In this document: piece by piece, positions 1-11,900 of the stretch
Numbering within the stretch: the first letter of the stretch is position 1
How the letters are laid out: the number at the start of each line of letters is the position of its first letter
Assembly (NCBI GenBank): GCA_958510825.1
Contig: OY294046.1
Span: 11,138,847-11,202,846, forward strand
DNA: 64,000 nt
From: Brachypterus glaber
Lineage: Eukaryota; Arthropoda; Insecta; Coleoptera; Kateretidae
Direction: 5' to 3'
The notes under the pieces: generated by a model
The model's database searches: none
Told to the model about the DNA's origin: nothing
Seen by the model: only the letters and a program-made list of their open reading frames with translations
Translations under genes and position numbers: made by a program

Positions 1-83
1 AAAGCGTTCTTGAGTTATCGTGGACATAAATTTTCAGGAGAGACCGACAGACAGATTTTTTTCGCTGAAACCAATTTTTACAT

Positions 84-2101
84 AGGGGGAAATACCGATG
101 AATGGGACACTTTTTTTAAACGGCTGCCAAAATTTTATTTTTAATCTTTTATACGTATTTTTTTAGTTATCATATCTGGAAATAAAAGAACACAGTCCAA
201 GTATTAAACCTGAATAATATTTATTTTTACCAAAACTACAACCATTTCAAAAAAAAAAAAAACGTAACTTGAACCATTCATAAATACGGTATTATTGAAT
301 GGGACACAAATACAAAATTGCTATTAAATCATCATGGTAGAAAAGTACATAAATCTAACTTAATATAACATTAGATTAGTGACATTTTTATGTTTAGTCT
401 CAGACGTTATACAAAAACGTTATAAAATATATAAATCTAACCTTAAAAACTAACGTTATAGAATATATAAATCTAACCTTAAAAACTAACGTTTGACAAA
501 AGCGTTATTTTTATTTTTTATTTTATTTATTATTATTTATTTAATTACAGTGTCATGGAGAACCCCAAATAAGCTTTTGGCTTGTGCTAGGGGCTCTCCA
601 TTAATTTTGTTTATAAAATACATAAAGCTAACATTAGTTTCCTAACTAAATTCTAACCTTTTTCTAACCTTATTCTAACTTTAAATCTTTTTTTCATTAT
701 TAATACGTAAGCTATAGTACGAAATACTCATTTCAGACAGCTTTGTGCCTAGGTTTGATAATTATTTATTATTTCTATAATAAGTTTAAAAAAATATCTC
801 CCAAAAGTCAAAATTTAATTATAGTAAGTCTGGCAATTAATTTAATTATAGTAAGTCTGGCAACGCTGTACTATAAGTGAAAAAATATTTTAAGATTTTG
901 AATGTATAAATAAATATTAACTAACTAAATATAAAGCTTTTCTGAGAGGTAAACTTATTTATCGAAGTATAACAGGATATTACACGAAAAATATTTAGGG
1001 CCACCTAAAAAGATGGATATTTAATAAATAAATGTAACGAAATTATGTTGAAAAATATTATGATTGTTAAAATATATTAAGATTTATTTATATGAATAAA
1101 TTTGTCTCCAGCTGCCATTTTATGATTTCCTAGTTGGCCACGCCCCCTCCGAAAGTTAGAAATTAAACGTACTTATAACGTATTTATAACTTAAAAATCT
1201 AACGTTAGATTAACGTTTGTAACTAACGTTTGATTCTAACGTTAAAAAGCGGGACATTGGCACATATTTTATGACGTACTTTTATACAGTTTTCTAACAT
1301 TAGAAAAACGTTATTCTAACGTTAAATTTCTACTAGAGTAATAACAATAAACCTGTAATGTCATTTCATAAAAAAATAGCTTAAATAAAAGGGGTTTCTT
1401 ATTGTCAATTACCACAAAAAAAAAATCGTGGTAACTGACTATAAGAAACCCTAACCCTAACCAGGCCCAATTAAAAATGTTTATTATTAATATAATTCAT
1501 ATAATTAATATATAATATTTTCCTAAATTTAAAAAAAAATATTTTTTTTACATAGAATTTACTTTAAATAATTTTACCATGTTTTTTCAAATCAATATCA
1601 AATATTAGTTTGTTTTGAATTCTAACTGTTTCAAATTGTTGTATGGGTAGTACCCTAGACACTTTCTGCCCTTTTAGACTCATTTCTTATCTAAAAGAGA
1701 TGGATAGGAATGAAATATGCAAATTGTCCCATTCAATAATACTAACAATATTATCAAAAAAATAGGCTAAAAATATTTACCTTTATCTATAATATACGAT
1801 TATTTGGTTTTGTGTTGTTCTAGACTATTACGTAGACCAAATTCAAACAGTTGACTTTTGCCTTTTGTCAATAAAACATAATTAAAAATTATTAAAAAAG
1901 TTACTTTTGACTTGGTAAAACTGACTTATTAAATTTGTCAAAAACCCAGCTGCCTAAACGTTTGGACATTTTTTATGATTTTTTAACTGCGCATCTTTGG
2001 CGATCTAATCATGGTAACAAAAAACAAAAATTACGAAGCATGGCTCAGCAACAGGCACTGTCCCATTCAATAATATGTCCCATTCATGGGTATTTCCCCC
2101 T
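84..2101. repeat. 2.0-kb element with terminal inverted repeats
   Basis: AGGGGGAAATACC at 84-96 is mirrored by GGTATTTCCCCCT at 2089-2101, and ATGAATGGGACA at 98-109 by TGTCCCATTCAT at 2076-2087. Subterminal copies of TTATTGAATGGGACA occur at 292-306 and, inverted, at 1725-1739 and 2059-2073. No transposase frame is left inside. I read it as a non-autonomous DNA transposon; the target-site duplication is unclear, so the superfamily is open. Confidence 0.65.
1392..1451. repeat. Hairpin inside the 2-kb element
   Basis: Two arms of about 24 nt (1392-1415 and 1428-1451) are near-perfect reverse complements around an A-rich loop of 12 nt. The right arm runs into CCCTAACCCTAACC (1449-1462), a short telomere-like motif that is too brief to call an interstitial telomere. 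Confidence 0.6.
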
Positions 2102-2305
2102 ACAACACGTTGCAACGTCAAGAAACGTAATAAAGTAAAAAAATATGACGTTTTCTGTCAGGAAAAAGGATTGGAAAAAAGTTATGTGGCAGACTAACAA
2201 ATAGAACCGTAACTTTTATAGTTTATTTTCCAAAATCGTTAAAAAACGCCCTAAACAATTTTTTTTTGGATACAAATGTGTTTCATAAACAAATAAGAAA
2301 CTTAT

Positions 2306-2392
2306 AAAATGTCCGTCTGTCCGCCCGTGCGTCCGTATGTCCGTCCGTCCGTCTGACAGTCTGTCTGTCCATCCGTCTGATGTCATGTTTTT
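2306..2392. repeat. GTCC/GTCT tetranucleotide tract
   Basis: Degenerate tandem GTCC/GTCT/GTCCG units. Related tracts with similar flanks (a downstream ATAACTTAAGAAC-like motif and poly-A/T) occur around 12690-13180, 18925-18975, 19035-19070, 44205-44275 and, inverted, 57300-57345, so this is a dispersed repeat family rather than a simple microsatellite. Confidence 0.6.
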
Positions 2393-2829
2393 TGTAGATA
2401 TCATAACTTAAGAACAAATAATCCGATCGACTCAAAATTTTCATGTAAAATCAAGTTTTATGAGGTGAAGATCCCTATTGTTTTTGAAAGTAATTTCCCA
2501 AAACAAAAAAGTTGGGGGGTAAAAATTGAAAAAAAAATCTTTTCCAAAAAAAAACATTTTTTTTATTTTTCTTTTGTTTTTTTGAAAAAAAAAATCCAAA
2601 ATCTTTTATTTTTTTGAAACGATTTTTTTTAACTTTTTTTGAAAACTTTCTTTTTAACCTCTCGTTTTTTTTTTTGAAAAAAACTATATTATTTTTTTTT
2701 TATTTTCGTCTCGATTTTTTTTTAACTTGATTTTTTGTTTTAATGAACCTATGCCTACAGTAGGCAGTAACTGTAGGCCGGAATAGTATATTATGGAATG
2801 TGTAGAATTACATATCTTCAATTTTACAG

Positions 2830-2971
2830 CAGAAATACAATTTCAGGTTAGAATGAAAGATTCATCCTGCAAAGTTTCTTCATATTTCAAGAAGATTATC
2901 AAAAAGTGTTACTCAAAATATTCAATGTCCAACGAAGATAAATCTCCCTATGGGTCCAAAGATAGTTCAGC
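2830..2971 (+). CDS. Pkd2: Pkd2 exon a: TOP domain, disulfide segment
   Basis: The acceptor TTTTACAG ends at 2829 and the donor GTAATT starts at 2972. The peptide contains [20 protein letters not shown] followed by SNEDKSPYG. The two cysteines are separated by 12 residues, as in the TOP-domain disulfide of human PKD2 (C331-C344). The exon starts with two bases of a split codon. An alternative acceptor at 2845-2846 would trim 17 nt and change the entry phase. Confidence 0.82.
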
Positions 2972-5900
2972 GTAATTTATACATTATACACCAAAAAAGA
3001 TTATAATATAAGCGCCCGGAAGTCATGGGGCCCGTACTAAAAAAAATTAATTTTTAAATTTTTACTTTTTTGAAACAAAATGCCCTATTTTTTTCAGTGT
3101 AGAATAAACTTGAATTTAATTATTTATGTATATTTACTTTTAATTTCCTATTTTAAGGATACTTATAAAAGGATTAGGGGGCAAAATCACTATAACTGAT
3201 CAGTGATTACTGTCTTTCCCCGGGAAAACACTGCACTTTAGTGCAATTTATTATTTTATTGTAAATTTTATGTAAACGGAATAAACGGAATAAAATAGAA
3301 CCAAACCTAGCGAAAAGATAACATATTCTTTCATACACAAAAAAAAGGTTATCTTGGCAGAAGATAATAAATTATCTTGGATTTATATTATCTTAAATCG
3401 AGGTAATAATCTTCTTTTAAGATCATGTATCGTCGGTTTAAGATTATCTGTGACTTTGGTTTCCTTTAATTATTCTCTTGGTAGAAAAATCCTTGTGTCA
3501 AGGATTTTTTCCTTAAATGCATGACATTTAAAATAGTAACAGAGAATCAAGAGTTATTATCTTGACTCAAAGCCCCTGTTGTCTTACGGTAAAAAGTTTG
3601 CCGGCCTCACCCCACGCAGTAGCTCAAGATATGCGCGGGAGAGAAGTTAGGTTTATTTTTTTTGCCGTCAGCTGTCTATAAAGGCGTATCATTGTTTTTA
3701 TCTGCATTAAAATGGACGAATTTGTATCTGTTACCCTCAAACGATGGGGATTTTCAAATTTACTTAAAAAATTCATAAGTAGCTTTAATGGCGTTGCAAC
3801 AAGTTTTTCTTCAAAAACAAGTGCTTTTTCCTACGACCACCTATGAAACCAAATTTCACACGATTAACAGAGTAAGAAAGTATTATATTTCATAGGCGTG
3901 CGAAATAATATTGGAAAAGTCCTTAAATCTAGGACCGCAAATGCCAAGATCACGGCGGACTTGATCCAAGACAGTCATGGCGTTGAACATATCGAAAGCC
4001 ATGGCGGCCTTGGTTCAAGATCGTTTTGCTTTGATTCAAGATATCCTTTTTTTCTGTGTACTTTAAACTTTGGTTAAGCCTTTTAACTCGTATAACCTCT
4101 GCATACCGTTTAAAGTAATAAGATTTTTTTCTTAAAGGGCCAATCACTGTACTGCTAATAAGCAGTAACAGCAGTAACTGCTTACCCTGACGCATTTTGG
4201 TTCAAAAAAATAAAAAGTAATTTTTTTTTTTGAGTGCGGGCCTAGGTTTTACGGTCCCTGTTTATAATCTACAGATTATAATATTTCCTTATAAAAAAAT
4301 TATTTTAGTTGGAAATATTCGTCTAGTAGCGAAACGAAAAGTCTCTCTTACAAAGGAAAAATATCAACTTACGGCGGAGGAGGTTACTACACCGATCTAA
4401 AAGTCACTAAAAACGAATCTAACGAATTATTGAAAAATTTGAGACATAATATGTGGATAGATCGGGGAACCAGAGCTGTATTCATTGATTTTACGGTTTA
4501 CAACGCGAATACGAATTTATTTGGAATTTGCAAGTAAGTATTTACAGAGCCGGCCTTTTAAAGTACCTATGTCAAAGCGTTCTTAAAATATCATAGTGTA
4601 AAGTTGTTTTGCAAGTCGCTTGCAACATTGATACGACTATTTTATGAATTTTCATTATTGTTTATTTATTTGACTGGACTTCTAGTACAAACTGCCCAGA
4701 AAACCAAAATGCGAGCGGTTATTATTGTCTAGCGGCTGTTTTTTTTTTGTTTGGGCTGTTTTTTTTTGTTTGAGTAGGGGCGCCAAGGTGGGCGCCAATT
4801 TTTGTAGAAACGCCAATTTTTGTTTTGGTAGGGGCGCCAATTTTGTTTTGGTAGGGGCGCCAATTTTTGTAGAAACGCTCAGAGAGAAAGCTTTTTTCGA
4901 AGGGTTTTTTTTTCTTTTGGTAGGGGCGCCAAGGGCGTAGAATTTAATAAAAAATGTACCACCCCCCCAATAAAAAATCCTATCTACGCGCCTGCTAACA
5001 GCATGCTATTTTCGACATAAAAGATCGAAAATATCGACCTAAAATACTATTTTAAAAATAGTTTCATGGCACCATGCTATTTATTAGGTCAAAATTTTAC
5101 TTTTGGTTTAAATCACTTAGCGAGGAATCACAAAAGATGACTTTCAGGATGATAATAAAAAGTATGCAAAAAAATTATCATTAGTTTCCCCCACAGTGTG
5201 GATCAAAGTTGGTTTTTCGATGAATCTGGATTTCACAGTAATTTTCCGACAAAAATTGATCATAAACACATTATTATTAGATAATTATTTAAAATTCTAA
5301 CTTTAGTTCTGATTTAAAATCTTTAATATTTTATCTGTCTTCTTCTGATTTCAGCGCAAAAAGGACTACAGTTTTAAGAGTCAAGCTTACACATCTTAGG
5401 TATGTAAGACAAGAGTCCTTTTTACGCTGAAACCAGACACGTTTTTAATTTTTTTTTCTATCTCGTTTGGTTTTATTGTGGTAGCTTAATAAAAAAATAT
5501 GAAAACTAAAGTTTTTAAAAAGTTTATTTACTAACCCTCGAGGGTTTGAGATAGAATAAGTCTAAATGCAGATTTTAGATGAGCGAAAAAAAATCCTAAA
5601 CCGATATATTTTCTTTTTGGGCAAACATTTAAAAAACATATTTTTAATTTATGTTTTTCTATAAAAATCGAAAAACAAAATTTCATAATTTTTTTGTTAT
5701 TTCTCTTTCCTGGTAAACCGTGGAAATTCATAGGGAATATAAAATAAATTTCTAGATTACTTTATTTTTTGTTGCTTTTCACGGAAAGAAATTAGTGGGC
5801 TCTGCGCTTTACATTATAAGATATTTGGTAACAGTGGCAAACTATAGTGATTTAAGCTATATATTATAAGGGACACAATAACTAATAATGTTAAAAATAA

Positions 5901-8900
5901 ATTGGAAACGATTATATATATTACAGACACGATTATATTTATTACAGGCACTATTATAAATTTACAGAAATTTTATTATATTATAAAAATTATTAGCACG
6001 GACAATAATTAAATCTGTTTAAGCTATAAATATTATACTATTTATTATATTTTATTATTCACTAAACAATTAAAGTACTCCATACAGTGCGGTCCAAAAG
6101 TCCCCCCCCCTTTTAACTTTTGAACGAGTTGAGATATCGACTTCAAATTTAGAATTCTTAAATAAGACAACTTAAACTATCTTTTAGCATATATTTGATA
6201 TTTTCAGCTCTTAAAATGTGGGCAGGGGGACATGGGAGGATATTTTTTTAAATGGAAAGGGGGGTCGTATGATACATCATTTTAAAGCTAAAAAAATTCT
6301 CTATTTAAACTAACATTTTTAATTTTTTTAAAAATGTTTTTTAAGGTTTTGATTTTTCAATTTTTTGTGCTAAAACATTTTAGTTTAAAAGTATAAATAA
6401 CATTTTTTTATGATGAAATTAGGTATTTTTAAAAAATTATTTTTTTTTTTAGAGGAATTTTGACATTAATACCCATTTCCAACCCCATTTTAAACCCAAT
6501 TTTTTTTTTAATTTTAAAATATGGAGTTAAATGGAGAATTTTATAAGGTTTAAAATGATGTATTACACGACCCCCCTTTCTATTTAAAAAAATGTGCCCC
6601 CATGCCCCCCTGCCCACATTTTAAGAGCTGAAAGTATTAAATATATGCTAAAAGATAGTTTAAGTTGTCTTATTTAAAAGGTCCAAATTTGAAGTCGATA
6701 TCTCAACTGGTTCAAAAGTTAAGAGGGGGGGGGGTGACTTTTGGACCGCTCTGTATAATTTTTTACACTGAATGCCATAATTGTAACAGGAAGCCTTATT
6801 ATATATTTATATAATAAGCGATTATAATTTGCTTGGTTTATGCCGAGGTTTATGCCTTTTTCGTGTTAAGCAAAATTAATTAAAATTATGTTTTAGGTTA
6901 GTTTTCGAGTTACCGGCGACAGGTGGAATAATGACTTCATCTCATTTCCACAGCGTGCAGTTAATACGTTTTATCGACACCATGGACTATGTGGAAACTG
7001 CATGCGAACTTTTGTTCTACGTTTTCATCGTGTTTTATCTGGTAGAGGAACTTCGAGAATTAATTTATTTTAAACTAAAATATTTTACAGATTTTTGGAC
7101 GTACATTGATTTGCCGATTATTGCGGTAATTATAAAGACTATTTCACAAACAATATATAGGTCAATCAAAACGTTGCATTTTTAGTTTCTTGACCAATCA
7201 GATCAAAATGAATCTGATAATTTTTGCACATATGCAATTATCACTTGATTACTATGGATATTTGTGAAGCTTACCTTTAGTTGATTTATTTTTATTCATA
7301 AGCAATATAAATGCTTATTTTATTACCAAAACATCTTAGGTATAAACCCTAATTAATTTCAGATAATATATTATATTTTATGCACTTTCCATATTAAATG
7401 CTTTAAATCACTGATATTCATAAATTTTAATTTATTTAATTGAATCTTGGTATTAAAAACAGGCCACTAAACACTAATTTAAACACCTATTTATTAAATA
7501 TATATTTGCAGTAAAGAATTACGGAAATCAAAACATCAAATGACTGCGCTGGTACCAGTACAGCGTTGCCAAAGTTTATTAGAAACCGATAGGAAATTGT
7601 TTTTTTACGGGTGGAAACACCCGTTATTTTATTTCTTTTCAGTTGAAAACTAAACTTTTTAAACAAAAACATCAATGATCTTTATTTAAATGCTAATATA
7701 TGTGATAAGAACTATTTTATTGGAATAATCTCAAGCATAAAATATCCCTCGAGCAAAGTTTAGACTTGGCAACATTCGCTAACAAGTGAACATCGTGGAT
7801 TTAAAAAGCGCGGCAAATTTAAGATTTAAATTTTTAATTATAGTTGTAAAGTAATATTGTTGTTAAGTTCTTAAATTTTTAATTTAAATATGAAACAACA
7901 TAAAACATTGTAAAATTATATACCTCCTTATTTTGTTCGTGAAATAGTCTTTCAAAATACCATTCGTGCATGTTGAATTATACATTTTACTGTACATAAA
8001 AAAATATTTTGCTTAAGGAAATTGTTTTCGTGCATTTTTCGTCAAAATTCCTCGACCTGCGAATAATACGAAAAACGCACTCAAACAATTGCCAAGCAAA
8101 ATATTTTTTTAATACAGTAAAAAAATTATCGATAATTCAATAGGCACTTATGATATTACTACTGATAAATAAAAATATGTATACAGAGTGTCCCAGAATG
8201 TTTCCAAAATCTCTTAGGGGTGATCATATCTCGTCAAAATAATGTAATAAGTTCATATAAAATTTTTGCCTACGCTCCTCCCCCCTACTCTGAGATATTT
8301 GTCCCCCAAGATTAAATAGAAAAATCAATTTTTTGGATAACTTTTTTACTTTTTAATATTTTTTAACTATTTTTTCAGGATTGTTTAAGAACATTAATTC
8401 GCATCGAATGATTTTAACGGAAGTTTTGAAAGTTATCAGAAAAGTCAGGGGCGGACTTCCGTTATGGTTCCAAATTTTAGACTTTTCGTTACATTTTTTA
8501 CATTCTGAGGGAAATTTTGATCAAAAAAGTATTCTACGCGAAATTCTATAAAATGAAGCGTTTCCGATAAAAAGGTACTTTTTTAATCCAAAGGCAGGAG
8601 GACCATAAAAAAATATTTTTATATTGTTTCAAAAATGATATTAATTATTTTAAAAATGTTTGTATCTCATTAAAGTAAAATAAAAAGTTCATATGAAATT
8701 TATGACTACGGCCCCCCTCCTTTGAGATATTCACCCCTTAGATTTGATTTTTCTTTTTCATCTAAGGGGCGAATATCTCAAAGTAGGAGGGGCCTAGTCG
8801 AAAATGTCATATGAACTTTTTATTTTATTTTAATGAGATACATTTTTAAAATAATTTATAGCATTTTTGAAATAATATAAAAATATTTTTTTTACAGTGC

Positions 8901-11900
8901 TCCCGCCTTTGGATTAAAAAAGTGTTTTTTTCTCGGAAACGCTTTATTTTATCGAATTTTGCGTAGAGTACTTTTTTGATCAAAATTGCTTACAAAATGT
9001 AAAAAAAGTTATCAAAAGTCAAAATTTGTAACCCTAAAAACTTAGGGGTCTGGAACCATAACGGCAGTCCGTCCCTGACTTTTCTGACAATTTTCGAAAC
9101 ATCTGTTAAAATCATTTGATGCGCATTAATTTTCTTAAACAACTCTAAAAAAAAATGTTAAAAAATATTAAAAATTAAAATTAAATAAAAATTTGAATTT
9201 TCTATTTCATCTTTGGGGGCAAATATCTCAGAGTAGGGGAGCCGTAGTCAAAAATTTTATATGAACTTGTGGCATTATTTTGATAAGATAAGATAAGAGA
9301 TTTTGGAAACATTCTGGGACACCCTGTAATGCTCAAAACGGACTTAACCCTCTTTTTGCATAAAAACATTCATATGGGACTTAATTTTTTAGATTGGATT
9401 TGTAATGGGAGCCATACAACTTACTATGTTTTTGAGTTTTCCTTCCGCAATAAAAGCTGTACAAAAAAACCCGAAAAAATATGGAAATTTTGAGCAATTA
9501 GGTTATCTCCAAGATCTTCTATCCAATTTCGTAGCGGTTGAGTTATTTTTGATTTATATCAAGATTTTTAAATATCTGAATTTTAACAAGAGAATGACTC
9601 AACTTAGTGGAACATTAAAATCGGTAAATGTTAACATGGTCATTTTTAAAAATAAATATTGCTCTCACAGTATTTCTTCAGTTTTCAAAATCTGGACTTG
9701 GACAAAAAAATAATGTAATTTTTGTACTGTCACTGGTCATATATTATGACTCATAATATTCTAGAATTAGGACTCATAAAGTATGAGTCATAATATGCGA
9801 GAAAACGTCCTCTCGGACTTTTTTGCCCTCTGATGTATTAAAAAAAATATATTAATGAATATTTGAACTTCTGAATCCCAGGATATTAAATTTAAACTAT
9901 AAGACAGCGTTTTAAAGAAAAAAAAAATAACAAAAATCGTTTGCTTGATAATATTTATTCTGTTTTTTTTCTAATATTACCTGAATATTTTTTTAGTGTG
10001 CTTTGGATATATTGGCTTTTACAGTTATGTTTTTTATAATATTTCTGGCATACTCTCTTGTTGGATATCTAATATTTGGAAGACAGGCAAGTTTTATAGG
10101 GCCCTAGTAGTTTTTATTTTTAACGGTATATCAGACTTTTAATTTGAGAGTTAGGATATATAAATTCAAAATTTCAGGTAAAGGTAAACAATTATAACGT
10201 CAGCAGCTTGCTAAATAAATATAATTCGGTCATTATCAACGAACTAATAACTCTTCTCTCTAGAATAGGCATTTAATTTGTAAAAACTGACAAAAACGTA
10301 GCCAACATATACATATGTCTGTCTTACTCGCACAGCTTTGTTCTAACAGAGACAACAATAACAGTTACTGGTAATTGTTATTGTTCAGGCCTGAATATAC
10401 CTACTATTTGTTTACAAACAAAGCGAGGTGTTGGCGATACTTTATTGTTTGTTTGTTTGTTTGTTCAATATTTAGATACATATTTTTAAATAAAAAACAA
10501 ACGGACCTGTAGAGTTTTTTTATATTTTCGATTCTCACTGGAGCCGATTTGCCTTTTTCAGTTAATTAATAATTTGGCGAAGGCGATAAGTAAATCGGAC
10601 ACTCCCTAGAAACTGGTTCGAAAGTCAGTATAAGCCGGTTGTTCCCTCTACTAGTAGCCCATACAAGTCCTGGACTTAGGGGATGCTTAATTAAGTAGAA
10701 TAGTACGAGGTTAAACAAACATGTAATGTAATTATAAAACATGGAATGTAATGTAATGTAGAAAGACCCTTTATATGTATTAGTATTATGATTAGACATT
10801 GGATTTTAGCGAGTCGTGACATCAAAATGCATAGCCGGGTACAATAAGTTAACAAATTCATATTAATTTTATAAAAATGTTTAATATGTTGCCAAACTAC
10901 TACATTACCAAAGAAAATTATATAAATATTATGAAAATCCCGTAACGTTTTATTATAGTAAAAGAAAATTAAAAAAAATATCAATTCTGAAAATTACGAT
11001 TTAGTTGGGCTCTTTAATAATCCAAATTTAATTTTATAGTATTGTGGCATGGTGGCTGGGTATTATTATTTTACCAAGTTTAAAAAAATCTGCCTCGTCA
11101 ATCGTTTATTATTCGCAATAAAAGGTCACGTGACGTTTATAACTTGTGATTAAAATTAATCTTGTATTTTTTTACTTACTTTTTTACAAAATGTGGAGTG
11201 TAAAATATTGCCGTCGAACTCTAGTTCTGGATAAACTTCAATCCACGATTTAACCGTAGTTATGGTTTTACGAACATTTTATTAAGGAATTTAACTAATG
11301 AATTGAACGTTGACAAATGAATATTAGATTAGGCCCAATATATTAAAAACGAAAAAGTAGAGTAAAAAAAGAAATTAATTCGCATTGCTAAGATAATTCA
11401 AACGAAATGACTCAATTTACTTGAAATAAAAACCTTGTTTCCGCATGCGCGTGATTCTAAACAATAAAATAACGTACATGGTGCACGCTTGATCTTACAT
11501 CTCAATTATTTCGTCGCACGCATACGGAAACAAGTTTAGAGATTTTAGATCTCTGCAGAGTACAAGTTCATAACGAGTTCAAATAGATTTCACCTTCCAG
11601 TCACCTCTTCACAAATTAAATAAAACACAAAAATATTTCGTCGGTAGTTTGTTTTTTCTACAAACACTATATGTTTTAGTTGTGTAATTTTGTATTTTAT
11701 TTATAATATGAGTAACAATCATAATTTCGAAGAAATTTTTAAAAACATTTTTCACAAGTTATAAACGTCACGTGACGAGTCACGTGAGTGGTTATTGCAA
11801 ATAGAAAAGGATTGGCCAGGATTGGATTGATAATATTTATACCCAGCCACCATATTACAATACTATTAAATAAAATTTTGATTATTTAAAAGTCCAACTA

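Larger units (their letters stand above)
1..2829 (+). other. Upstream intron of Pkd2, repeat-filled
   Basis: No exon is recognisable here. The first Pkd2 exon in the window (2830) needs one codon base from an earlier exon, so this stretch is read as intron and the missing 5' exons (N-terminus, S1, start of the TOP domain) lie to the left of the window. It is occupied by a 2-kb inverted-repeat element, AACGTTA-rich tracts (about 405-500 and 1195-1330), a GTCC/GTCT tract and a poly-T-rich stretch (2520-2740). Confidence 0.6.
3028..4242 (+). mobile_element. 1.2-kb element with GGGCCCG-type inverted ends
   Basis: The left end GGGCCCGTACT followed by A-rich sequence and AAACAAAATG is mirrored at the right by CATTTTGGTTC, T-rich sequence and AGTGCGGGCC (ends 4242). 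The interior holds several ATCTTG/AAGATAAT inverted motifs (3340-3450), a TATA box and a short ORF. It sits in a Pkd2 intron. I read it as a deleted DNA transposon that keeps its promoter and first coding segment. Confidence 0.55.

Noticed and set aside
1445..1465. CCCTAACCCTAACC as an interstitial telomere
   Set aside because: Two and a half units only, and the usual insect repeat is CCTAA; chance within a hairpin element.
1935..2138. 67-codon + frame at the right end of the 2-kb element
   Set aside because: It reads through the terminal inverted repeat and has no transposase motif.
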